Assembly (NCBI GenBank): GCA_937139435.1
Contig: CAKZPX010000249.1
Span: 1 to 15,723, forward strand
Direction: 5' to 3'
Origin: an uncultured bacterium
GTDB lineage: Bacteria > Hydrothermota > Tepidihabitantia > Tepidihabitantales > Tepidihabitantaceae
DNA length: 15,723 nucleotides
The notes beneath the pieces were generated by a model, which saw only the letters and a program-made list of their open reading frames with translations, was not told the DNA's origin and searched no databases. Made by a program: the position numbers and the translations under genes. Below are positions 7,064 through 14,291 of the stretch, one piece after another; the first letter of the stretch is position 1; each line of letters starts with the position of its first letter.

Positions 7064-7908
7064 TCGGAGAAAATTGCCCGGACATACTCCTCGGGCACAA
7101 ACCGCTCCAGGTCAGCAATCCCCTCACCTGTGCCGATAAACCGGACCGGCAACCCCAGTTCTAAAACCACCGGGATTAAAACCCCGCCCTTGGCGGTGCC
7201 ATCAAGTTTCGTCATAACAACGCCGGTAAGTCCCAGGCTCTCGTTAAACGCCTGTGCCTGCCGGATGCCGTTCTGCCCGACAGTTGCATCCAGCACCAGC
7301 CACACCTCCTCAGGTGCCCCGGGCTTCACCCGACCACATACCCGCTTAATCTTCTCCGCCTCAGCCATCAAATCCCTGCGGGTGTGCAACCGTCCGGCGG
7401 TATCAATCAGAACAACATCCAGCCGCTGCTGAATCGCCTTCTGCAGGGTATCAAACGCCACCGCCGCCGCATCCTGCCCCTGCTGGGAAAAGACCAGTTC
7501 CACACCGGAACGTTCCGCCCATACTCGCACCTGCTCTGCAGCCGCATCCCGATAGGTATCCGCTGCGGCGACCACCACTCGTTTACCCTGACTGACAAAC
7601 CAGCGTGACAACTTACCCACGGTCGTCGTCTTGCCCGAGCCATTCACACCAACAATCATTATCACCAGCGGGGGATTGCTAACCGCAAAATCGCTACCGC
7701 CGCTACCGGCAAGAATCCGCACAATCTCTTGGCGCAACACCGCACGCGGGTCACCGCCACTGCGCCGGACCGCAGCAATTAACATCTCGGTCGCCCTCAC
7801 GCCAACATCCGCACCCAGAAGAATCTCCTCCAGCTCCTCGGTATTCACCGCACCGGTTAACCGCCGGAAGAAGTCTCGCGTCCGGCGCAGACCATCCCAG
7901 ATACTCAT
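7060..7908 (-). CDS. ftsY: Signal recognition particle receptor FtsY
   Basis: FtsY is the membrane-associated SRP-receptor GTPase that docks ribosomes making membrane proteins at the Sec translocon. This copy has 282 residues, the short NG form without the acidic A domain seen in E. coli. A helical N domain (about 1-75) is followed by the G domain: G1 GVNGSGKT (87-94), G2 DTYRDAAAEQ (117-126, where DTFRAAA is usual), G3 DTAGR (169-173), G4 TKLDG (233-237) and the GTGEGIADLERF closing loop. The ATG overlaps the smc stop by four bases (ATGA, 7905-7908), so the gene is translationally coupled to smc. The smc-ftsY pair is also known from Firmicutes. The stop overlaps that of the convergent HEAT gene, with no terminator between. 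The Asp in place of Ala at position 121 is a mild oddity. Confidence 0.97.
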   Translation of the reverse strand: MSIWDGLRRTRDFFRRLTGAVNTEELEEILLGADVGVRATEMLIAAVRRSGGDPRAVLRQEIVRILAGSGGSDFAVSNPPLVIMIVGVNGSGKTTTVGKLSRWFVSQGKRVVVAAADTYRDAAAEQVRVWAERSGVELVFSQQGQDAAAVAFDTLQKAIQQRLDVVLIDTAGRLHTRRDLMAEAEKIKRVCGRVKPGAPEEVWLVLDATVGQNGIRQAQAFNESLGLTGVVMTKLDGTAKGGVLIPVVLELGLPVRFIGTGEGIADLERFVPEEYVRAIFSD

Positions 7909-10900
7909 CTTCCACCACTCCCGGCGCTATTTGCCCGATAATCAGCCAGGCTGAGCGAAACTATCTTGGACACCCCGGGCTCTTCTGCCGTCACACCAAA
8001 AAGAACATCCGCCCGCTCGACAGTTGCCCGGTTGTGGGTAATAATCACCACCTGGGTCCTCTCTGCCAGACGCTTCAGGTAATCAGCAAACCTTCCGACA
8101 TTCACATCATCCAGCGGTGCATCCACCTCATCAAGGAAACAGAACGGTGCCGGTTTCACCTGATAAAAGGCAAAGAGCAGTGATACCGCCAGCATCGCCT
8201 TCTCTCCGTCCGATAGTTGTTCCAGTCGTTTCGGATTCTTCCCTTTCGGTTTGGCAATTATTGCCACCTCGGACTCCAGGGGATTGGCATCATTCACCAG
8301 CACCAGGTCTGCCTCACCCTCCAGAAACAGCTCCTTGAATATCCGCTGAAAATGACTCCGCACCTCCTGATAGGTAGAGATAAACTGCTCCCGGGCATGG
8401 CGGTCGATCTCCAGCAGCGAATGCTCCAGATTCGCCTTTGCCGCTAGAACGTCATCCCGCTGAAAAAGCAGCCGGTCCAGGTCATGTTTCTCCTGCTCAT
8501 ATTCCTCTACCGCCAGTGGATTAACCTGTCCCAGCACCTCCAATCGGTGGCGAACCCGCGCTAACCGTTCCACAAAATCCTCGTTCTCCTCACCGGTAAA
8601 AGTGGCGATATCGGTCTGGTAACCTGTCTGTGCCTCCTCCACCACCCGCCTTATTTTACCCTCCAGGTCTGCCAGCCGAAGCCGTTGCTCAAATAATAAC
8701 TTCTGTCCCTGCTCCTGCCCCCGACGCAACTCGGCGATATTTTCCTCCAGCGTCTCGGTTGCCCGGGCAATTTCCTGGGTGCTAAAACGCTCCATCTCTT
8801 CCGCTACTGTGCGCACATCTTGTTGCAAGCGCTCAATTGCCGCAGACCACTCGTGCTCCTCCTGCTCCACCGCCGCCTGACGCGCCCGGGCATTCTCTAT
8901 CACCTTTGCCAGTTCCTGTAACCGCCGCCTTTTCTCCTCTATCTCCTGATGGAGATGTGCCCGCTGGACATCCAGTCGTTCTACCTGACGCCGTTCCTCG
9001 CTCACTTCGGCTAAAAGTTCTGAGGCATCTTTCAGCAACGCCTTAACCACCGCCTCCGCCTCCTCCCGTTCCTTCTCCATTCCGGCGCTCTCTTCTCCGA
9101 TCCGGACAAGTTCCGCCGCCAAACCTGCCAGCACCCTTTCTGTTTCCTCAATCTCCGTCTTCAACTCTGCCGCGACCCGGGCAAGCCGAACCTCTTCCCT
9201 CTTTACCCTCTCCTCATCCCGGTGTAACTCTACCAGCACCCTGTCCCTACTTTCCTGCTGGGCGTTAACTAAAATTAACTCCTTCTCTAACACCACCAGT
9301 TCACTCTCCAGTTCCTCTCGCTCCTTCATCCAGTGCCTCATTCTTTGCGTGAGCGTCTCCTCTTCCCCTGCCAGTCGGTCAATCTCCTGGCGCACTGCCG
9401 CCAGTCGCACCGTCTTTTTCTCCGCCTCAACAGCAAAGAGCAGTCGTCCCGACTCCGCTCCGGCAAAAACCAGTCGCCCATCACCAAACCATGCCAGCCC
9501 ATCTTTGGTGACAAACATTCCCTCGGAAAACTCCCGGATCAACTCCATAAAAGTCTGTCGGTCGCGAGCAACGACAAAACTGCTGATAAAGTTTAACAGG
9601 GCAGATGGCGCGCCGGGTTTAACATGCACAAACTTATCAAAACCACAGAGAATTCTCGGGTCATCTTTTTCGGTCACCGGCGTTGCCGGACTCTTCACCG
9701 CTGCCCCCAGAAAACCCAGCCGCCACCGCGTTACCTTGTTAACTAAATCCTCTATTTCCTCGGGTCTCACCTCCGGCGCAAAGAATAAATCCAGCACCGG
9801 ATATAGCGCCGCTTCACATGCCTGCTCCCAGCCTGGTTCCGACTGGAGAAAATTTATCACCTCCTGAACCCGCTCGGGACCAAGCGCCTCTCGGGCTGAC
9901 GACAGCTCTTCCCGAGCCAACCGGGCATTTAACGCAACCAGTTCCTGCTCCAGTTGCTCCTTTTCACCGTGTAATTCAGCAAGTTTTTTTCTGATTTCTC
10001 CGCTACACGTCTCTCCCTGTCTTAACCCCTCCTCTATCGGCTTGAGTTGCTGGGCGCGCAGTGTCTGTTTTTCTTTTATCTCGGCTATTGACACCTGTAA
10101 CTGTTCTATCTCCTGAACCATGGTCTTTATTTTATCCTCAATCTCCTCACGCTCTTTCTTTATCCGCTCCTGCATCACAGTGTTATTTGCCATTTCTGCC
10201 TCCAGCCGCACCAGTTTATTGCGCAACCCCTGCTCTTTTTCCCGCAATCCCCGCACCCGCTCTTTCACCACCAACTCCTGTTCCCGCTGGCGTAACACCC
10301 GCTCTTCGCGCTCCTTAATTTCGTCACGGATGCGCGCCAGCCGGCGCTCCAGTCCATCCAGCTTATCGTTTCGCTCCTGTAATTGCTTCAGCGTCCGGGC
10401 GAACAACTCCTCCAGTTGCGCCACCTCTCCTTTCACCCCTGCCTTTTCCTGCTCTGCTGCTACAGCATTACGCCGGAGAAATTCTGTCTCCTGGCGTTCA
10501 AGAATTACCTTTGTCTGCGCTTCATTCAACCGCTCCCGCCGGCGCTGTAATTCTGCCAGCAGTTTTTCCCTCCCCCGTTCTGCATCCAGCAGACGGTTAT
10601 GAAGCTGGCGTAACTCCTCCTCGTCCTGTCTTAACCGCTCGGCTCGTTCCACCTCTGCCTTCTCCAGCGCCTCGGTATCGGTCCGAACGCGCTCCAGTTC
10701 CCGGCCCAGCGCCTCATACTCCCTTTTTAACTCCAGCAACCGTAAACCCCTTTCTTCCTCCTTCAGCCGCTGAAAGGCGCGTAATTTACCTGCCTGCCGC
10801 TGCAGACTGCGCACCACCCGCTCCCGCTCAGCAATGATATCCTCCAACCGGGTGAGGTCGGTCTGGGTTAACTCCAGCTTTCGCTGGCACTCCTCCTTTG

Positions 10901-11402
10901 CCTCCCGGAACTTTGCCAGTGCTGCTGCCTCCTCAAACATCCGGCGGATATTACCGGCGATAATCTCACGGATCTGACGCAGGTCAAAAATGGAATACGC
11001 CTTTGTCCCGATATCCTGTGACAAAAAAAGTTCCTGAATGTCCCGCAACCGACAGGGCTCACGGTTAAGATAGTACTCACTCTCACCCGAGCGAAAGAAA
11101 CGCCTTCTTATCTCCACCTCACTGCCCAATTCCGGTCGATCATCAGTTGCCAGAACCAGCCGAACCTCGGCATAATTCAATGCCGGGACCCGTGCGGTTC
11201 CGGCAAAAATCAGATCCTCATTCCGGGCACAACGCAACACCGAAAATGACTGTTCACCTAAAACCCAGCGCAGGGCGTCAAGGATATTGGATTTCCCGCA
11301 GCCATTAGGACCGACAACACAGTTTAACCCCGGAGAAAAACGCAGGGTGGTTCGTTCCTGAAAAGACTTAAATCCAAACAGCTGGAGTTCTTTAATATAC
11401 AT
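7905..11402 (-). CDS. smc: Chromosome segregation ATPase SMC
   Basis: SMC dimers, usually with ScpA and ScpB, compact and separate sister chromosomes by ATP-driven loop extrusion. The length of 1165 residues is normal. Seen in order: N-terminal head with Walker A GPNGCGKS (31-38) and the R-loop Arg57; a long coiled coil rich in Glu, Arg, Leu and Gln (about 160-505); a hinge (about 510-650); the returning coiled coil (about 660-1010); and the C-terminal head with Walker B FCFLDEVDAPLDD (Glu1092 catalytic) and ITHN. Two motifs depart from the family. The Q-loop reads AYSIFDLRQI (135-144), where YSxIxQG is usual, so Leu141 stands at the Gln position. The ABC signature reads LSDGE (1063-1067) instead of LSGGE. 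The hinge also lacks the usual glycine-pair motif. The ATG has no ribosome binding site and lies about two bases after the predicted transcription start. ScpA and ScpB are not in the window. Confidence 0.96.
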   Translation of the reverse strand: MYIKELQLFGFKSFQERTTLRFSPGLNCVVGPNGCGKSNILDALRWVLGEQSFSVLRCARNEDLIFAGTARVPALNYAEVRLVLATDDRPELGSEVEIRRRFFRSGESEYYLNREPCRLRDIQELFLSQDIGTKAYSIFDLRQIREIIAGNIRRMFEEAAALAKFREAKEECQRKLELTQTDLTRLEDIIAERERVVRSLQRQAGKLRAFQRLKEEERGLRLLELKREYEALGRELERVRTDTEALEKAEVERAERLRQDEEELRQLHNRLLDAERGREKLLAELQRRRERLNEAQTKVILERQETEFLRRNAVAAEQEKAGVKGEVAQLEELFARTLKQLQERNDKLDGLERRLARIRDEIKEREERVLRQREQELVVKERVRGLREKEQGLRNKLVRLEAEMANNTVMQERIKKEREEIEDKIKTMVQEIEQLQVSIAEIKEKQTLRAQQLKPIEEGLRQGETCSGEIRKKLAELHGEKEQLEQELVALNARLAREELSSAREALGPERVQEVINFLQSEPGWEQACEAALYPVLDLFFAPEVRPEEIEDLVNKVTRWRLGFLGAAVKSPATPVTEKDDPRILCGFDKFVHVKPGAPSALLNFISSFVVARDRQTFMELIREFSEGMFVTKDGLAWFGDGRLVFAGAESGRLLFAVEAEKKTVRLAAVRQEIDRLAGEEETLTQRMRHWMKEREELESELVVLEKELILVNAQQESRDRVLVELHRDEERVKREEVRLARVAAELKTEIEETERVLAGLAAELVRIGEESAGMEKEREEAEAVVKALLKDASELLAEVSEERRQVERLDVQRAHLHQEIEEKRRRLQELAKVIENARARQAAVEQEEHEWSAAIERLQQDVRTVAEEMERFSTQEIARATETLEENIAELRRGQEQGQKLLFEQRLRLADLEGKIRRVVEEAQTGYQTDIATFTGEENEDFVERLARVRHRLEVLGQVNPLAVEEYEQEKHDLDRLLFQRDDVLAAKANLEHSLLEIDRHAREQFISTYQEVRSHFQRIFKELFLEGEADLVLVNDANPLESEVAIIAKPKGKNPKRLEQLSDGEKAMLAVSLLFAFYQVKPAPFCFLDEVDAPLDDVNVGRFADYLKRLAERTQVVIITHNRATVERADVLFGVTAEEPGVSKIVSLSLADYRANSAGSGGR

Positions 11403-11410
11403 TAAATGCT

Positions 11411-11438
11411 AATATACGTTACATCTAACAATAGTCAA
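11411..11438 (-). promoter_or_regulatory. Promoter of smc-ftsY predicting a nearly leaderless mRNA
   Basis: On the minus strand, TTGACT (11433-11438) and TATATT (11411-11416) are 16 bases apart. The expected start, seven bases past the -10 box, is near 11404, two bases from the smc ATG (11400-11402). The bases before the ATG (TTAGCATTTA) hold no Shine-Dalgarno sequence, which fits leaderless initiation. Confidence 0.75.
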
Positions 11439-11445
11439 ATATTAT

Positions 11446-11478
11446 AAAAAACCGCCCGCATCCAGAGGATGGGGGCGG
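11446..11478 (-). terminator. Rho-independent terminator of the stress operon
   Basis: CCGCCCGCATCC (11452-11463) faces GGATGGGGGCGG (11467-11478) across a 3-base loop, with a single C-C mismatch. On the minus strand six T residues (plus 11446-11451) follow. It closes the operon that ends with the Spy-like gene, and it sits only seven bases upstream of the smc -35 box. Confidence 0.9.
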
Positions 11479-11500
11479 CGAGACCGAGCCAAAGGAGGCG

Positions 11501-12016
11501 CTATCGCTCTGGACAGCAGGGCATCGAACCCGGTCCCATTCTATTCTGTCCTCTCAAGCCCCTCCGCATTCTGCCCATCATTCCTCTACCCGTTACTCCC
11601 TGCGGTCGGAACTGCTTCCTCTGCTCCGGTGTCAGGAGGTTATAAATCTCTATCTGTTGATTCACCCGTGCCAGTTCCAGTTTACTGCGCAGGTCGTTAA
11701 TCTCCTTCACCTTTGCCACAATCGCCCTGGTATCCAGTTTTTCTGCTGACCAGAGTGCGGCAAGTTCCAGTCCCTTAATCTGCAACTCGGACTCTATCGG
11801 TAGAATCTCCTTTAAATGCTTTATGTGGAGCGTTTGAATCTGCTCGCGCTGGGCATCGGTAAGATTGGGAATGCCGATAACTGGCGCTGGCGCCATCGCC
11901 TCGCACTCCCCACAGTGTTCCTTTTCGACTGGTGGATTATCCTGAGGCTGTGCCAGTAATAGACTGGTGAATACTAGTACCACGATTACTGTTATCTTTT
12001 TGAAGGCTTTTTTCAT
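11501..12016 (-). CDS. Exported Spy/CpxP-like LTxxQ protein
   Basis: This 171-residue protein carries an N-terminal signal sequence (KKITVIVVLVFTSLLLAQ, ending near residue 22). Two LTxxQ motifs are the mark of the Spy/CpxP/ZraP family: LTDAQ (52-56) and LTPEQ (128-132), separated by long helices. Family members are periplasmic chaperones or zinc-binding stress proteins. A HCGEC motif (34-38) just after the signal sequence, and a tail rich in Met, Arg and Gly that ends near a Cys pair (MPCC), could bind metal; that is inference. AAGGAG precedes the ATG by six bases. The gene is the last of the sigma-factor operon, 22 bases after the CnrR-like gene, and is followed by a terminator. Whether it is free in a periplasm or anchored is unknown. 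Confidence 0.85.
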   Translation of the reverse strand: MKKAFKKITVIVVLVFTSLLLAQPQDNPPVEKEHCGECEAMAPAPVIGIPNLTDAQREQIQTLHIKHLKEILPIESELQIKGLELAALWSAEKLDTRAIVAKVKEINDLRSKLELARVNQQIEIYNLLTPEQRKQFRPQGVTGRGMMGRMRRGLRGQNRMGPGSMPCCPER

Positions 12017-12038
12017 ATTTTACTCCTTTTTTAAATCT

Positions 12039-12521
12039 TTATCTTCTCCACCTGTGTCCTGGTTCTGGTCTGCCGCACGGGGCAAACGGTTTCCGACCTG
12101 GTGGTGTTGGTGGACCTTCCATCATCTCACACCAGTGTCGGCGCAACCGTTCCCGGTGTATTGGTGGCAGAACCAATCCGGTTTTTCTGCCGGTCTCATA
12201 GACCAGCTGATTAATCTCTTTGTGAAGCAATGCGACCCGGTCAAGCGTCCCCTCCACCAGCGCCTTATCTGGTTCCTCTTCAAAACTGAGAAGTGCCAGT
12301 TTCTGTCTTGCCCGCCAGTACTCCAGGCGCAAAGAGTCCATCTTATTCTGGTATTCATCAAGAATCGGCGCCACCCGCTGTGGCTCAAACCTTGCCAGTC
12401 GTCTGATTATACCCTGATGTCGTTGCCAGCGCCTGTAGCGCTGAAAGGCGAATGCGGATAGCGCTGCGATATTGAGCGCCAGCGATGCGGCAAGAACTAT
12501 ATAAACCCAGCGTCCCTTCAT
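12039..12521 (-). CDS. Membrane-anchored CnrR/Spy-like protein (possible metal or envelope-stress sensor)
   Basis: The product has 160 residues with one membrane segment near the N terminus (about 5-26, WVYIVLAASLALNIAALSAFAF) and an exported helical domain. The pattern of long helices with a repeated ALLHKEINQLVYETG-type segment resembles the heavy-metal-resistance family (CnrR/RcnR-type sensors, related to Spy/CpxP). CnrR itself works with an anti-sigma factor and an ECF sigma factor in nickel/cobalt response, the same neighbourhood as here. The start chosen is ATG at 12519-12521, because GGAGG lies six bases before it; a GTG three bases earlier would be too close. The start shares one base with the anti-sigma stop (TGATG), so translation is coupled. 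The C terminus is rich in Pro and Arg and of unknown role. Family placement is by resemblance only. Confidence 0.75.
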   Translation of the reverse strand: MKGRWVYIVLAASLALNIAALSAFAFQRYRRWQRHQGIIRRLARFEPQRVAPILDEYQNKMDSLRLEYWRARQKLALLSFEEEPDKALVEGTLDRVALLHKEINQLVYETGRKTGLVLPPIHRERLRRHWCEMMEGPPTPPGRKPFAPCGRPEPGHRWRR

Positions 12522-12940
12522 CACTCACCTCCGGCAAATAACTCCTCAATTGAGGGGATGGTATTAAGTACCGCTAAATCAGCACTGGTGCCGCCATTAC
12601 TTCCCAGTCCGGTTCCGATGACAATCCCAACAGCCAGTCCTATTGCCACCACCAGACCCGCTGCAAACCGCCACAGCCAATGCAACCGTAACCAGCTTCC
12701 TGCCTCCCTCTTCTTTCTCGCTAACTCCTGTACCCGGGCGATTGTCCGGGTAACAAAATAGGGCGAGAGTCCCGGGACATCTGCTGATAACAGCAACTCC
12801 TGTTCCTGCTTTAACTCCTCATAATCGGTCCGACAGTTCGCACATAAGTTAATATGGTCTGTAATCGCCCGCTGCAACTCGGCACTGACCTCGCCGGCAA
12901 CCATCCGGGAAAGGAGTCGCTTAACCTTGTGACACTTCAT
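12521..12940 (-). CDS. Zinc-finger (ZAS-type) transmembrane anti-sigma factor
   Basis: This 139-residue protein has the ZAS zinc-binding pattern at its cytoplasmic N terminus: Cys3, then His29-x3-Cys33-x2-Cys36 (HINLCANC). A single membrane helix follows (about 90-113, LWRFAAGLVVAIGLAVGIVIG), and a short exported tail ends at residue 139. Such proteins bind and silence the ECF sigma factor encoded beside them until a signal at the membrane or a thiol/metal change frees it. The gene lies 53 bases after the sigma factor stop, with AAAGGGA before its ATG, and runs directly into the CnrR-like gene. The exported part is very short, which makes the next gene product a likely sensing partner; that is inference. 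Confidence 0.88.
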   Translation of the reverse strand: MKCHKVKRLLSRMVAGEVSAELQRAITDHINLCANCRTDYEELKQEQELLLSADVPGLSPYFVTRTIARVQELARKKREAGSWLRLHWLWRFAAGLVVAIGLAVGIVIGTGLGSNGGTSADLAVLNTIPSIEELFAGGE

Positions 12941-12993
12941 ATTTATTCCCTTTCATTTAATTAGACACCGGAACCATAATTATCCTGCGGTCA

Positions 12994-13551
12994 TTAAATA
13001 AGCCCCTTTTTCCGTGCCGGTTCCAGAATCTGGCGCAAACCCCAGCGTGCCCGCACCAGAAGCGAATCCACCGCCCGCACCGACTTTCCCATTACCCGGG
13101 CAATCTCCTGATAACTCAACCCTTCGTAAACCGAAAGCACCAGTGCGGTCCTCTGTGCAGGTGGCAGTCCCTGCAGCGCCTTTTTTACTAACTCTTCCCG
13201 AACCCGCTGCTGATAAATTGTACCTGGCTCGTTCTCCGCACCCGCGGGCATAATCTCGCTCAACTCCTCGTGCACCTTTCTTCTGGAACGGAAGTTAATC
13301 GCCAGGTTAATCCCGATTCTAAAAAGCCAGGTCTTGAACCCGCTTTTGCCTTTAAAACCCTTCAAACCCTGCCATGCCCTGACCCACGCCTCCTGCGCCA
13401 GTTCCTCAGCATCATCGCGATTCCCCACCATACGATAGATAAAGGCAAAAAGCCCGGCACTGTGCCGCCGGACCAGTTCCTCAAAAGCGCGCAGGTCGCC
13501 CTGCCGGGCAGAACTGACCAGTTCCGAATCGGTTCTTAAATCATCCGTCAA
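12994..13551 (-). CDS. ECF (RpoE-type) RNA polymerase sigma factor
   Basis: The 185-residue protein has the two-domain ECF layout. Region 2 (about 18-92) contains DAEELAQEAWVRAWQGL and FKTWLFRIGINLAINFRSR. Region 4 (about 128-178) contains LPPAQRTALVLSVYEGLSYQEIA and the helix-turn-helix segment KSVRAVDSLLVRARWGLRQIL. It directs RNA polymerase to a stress regulon and is probably held by the anti-sigma factor encoded next. The start is TTG at 13549-13551, directly after an in-frame TAA. The next Met is residue 41, inside region 2, so no other start is reasonable. No Shine-Dalgarno sequence is seen. The gene starts 24 bases after the disulfide oxidoreductase stop, so the two are probably co-transcribed. 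I could not find a clear ECF-type autoregulated promoter upstream. Confidence 0.93.
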   Translation of the reverse strand: MTDDLRTDSELVSSARQGDLRAFEELVRRHSAGLFAFIYRMVGNRDDAEELAQEAWVRAWQGLKGFKGKSGFKTWLFRIGINLAINFRSRRKVHEELSEIMPAGAENEPGTIYQQRVREELVKKALQGLPPAQRTALVLSVYEGLSYQEIARVMGKSVRAVDSLLVRARWGLRQILEPARKKGLI

Positions 13552-13575
13552 TTATTGATAAATTTGACCCGCAAA

Positions 13576-14229
13576 CTACCCCCGCCCTGCGGTCTCGGTC
13601 ACCTGCAAAACCTCGTTAACCAGCCGCTCCTCAGCAACCGCACCCTCAAAACCCTTACTCCGATTGAGCACCGTCTTCGGCACCGCCAGCACATCATAAT
13701 AGTTTGCCAGTACCGGAAACTCCTGAGCATCAATCGCACTGGCGGTAATCAATTCACTTGCCATCGCAAACCGGTGCGCCAGGGAAACCATCATCGGACA
13801 GTAAGGACAGGTAAGGGTAACAAAAACATCAATCGTCACCGGTGTCTTTAAACTTGCCAGTTTCTCCCTTGTTTCCGGACGTAACCCGCTATCACGGGCG
13901 CCAACGCTCTGAATCGCCGCAATCAGGGAAGAAAACTCAAACCCGGCGGGCACTCCATAAAACCTGATGCCGTAGTCCTGCTCGCCGGCAACAATCAGCG
14001 CTGGCACCCTCTCCACCTTAAACTCCTCCACCTTCTCCTTATCCAGGAGAAAGTTATACACCTCTAAAGAAAGTTTATCCGACAGCCCGGCAACCTCCTC
14101 TGCCAGTTGCCGATTCTCCCGACAGAACTGACACTCCATATCCTGGGTAAAAACGATCAACCGCACCGGATTTTTCAGACCGGCCAGGGCTAACTGTGCC
14201 TGCCTTTTCACTGCCTCATTAATAATCAT
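13576..14229 (-). CDS. Protein disulfide oxidoreductase (PDO-like, two thioredoxin folds)
   Basis: The 217-residue protein is made of two thioredoxin-like units. The first has the active site CQFC (33-36) and a cis-Pro at VP (75-76). The second has CPYC (141-144) with cis-Pro at AVPKT (182-185). This matches the glutaredoxin-like PDO family described in thermophilic archaea and bacteria, which shuffles or forms disulfide bonds in the cytoplasm; no signal sequence is visible. AAGGAGGAG stands two to three bases before the ATG, rather close. It is the first gene of the apparent operon with the ECF sigma factor, 62 bases after the CapA-like gene with no terminator between them, so read-through from that gene is possible. 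A redox link to the CxxC of the anti-sigma factor is attractive but not shown. Confidence 0.9.
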   Translation of the reverse strand: MIINEAVKRQAQLALAGLKNPVRLIVFTQDMECQFCRENRQLAEEVAGLSDKLSLEVYNFLLDKEKVEEFKVERVPALIVAGEQDYGIRFYGVPAGFEFSSLIAAIQSVGARDSGLRPETREKLASLKTPVTIDVFVTLTCPYCPMMVSLAHRFAMASELITASAIDAQEFPVLANYYDVLAVPKTVLNRSKGFEGAVAEERLVNEVLQVTETAGRG

Positions 14230-14291
14230 AACTCCTCCTTATATAATTACTTTGACCCTACAACCCATTTTCTCGATGCTAACAGCCCGCT

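Noticed and set aside
10120..10602. Plus-strand ORF rich in Ser and Arg
   Set aside because: It is the complement of the Glu/Arg/Leu-rich coiled coil of smc, a usual source of long antisense frames.
14230..14291. Promoter for the disulfide-oxidoreductase operon
   Set aside because: TATAAG is present with a GGGTTG 17 bases upstream, but the implied start would remove the ribosome binding site. No ECF-type GAAC/GTC pair was seen either.
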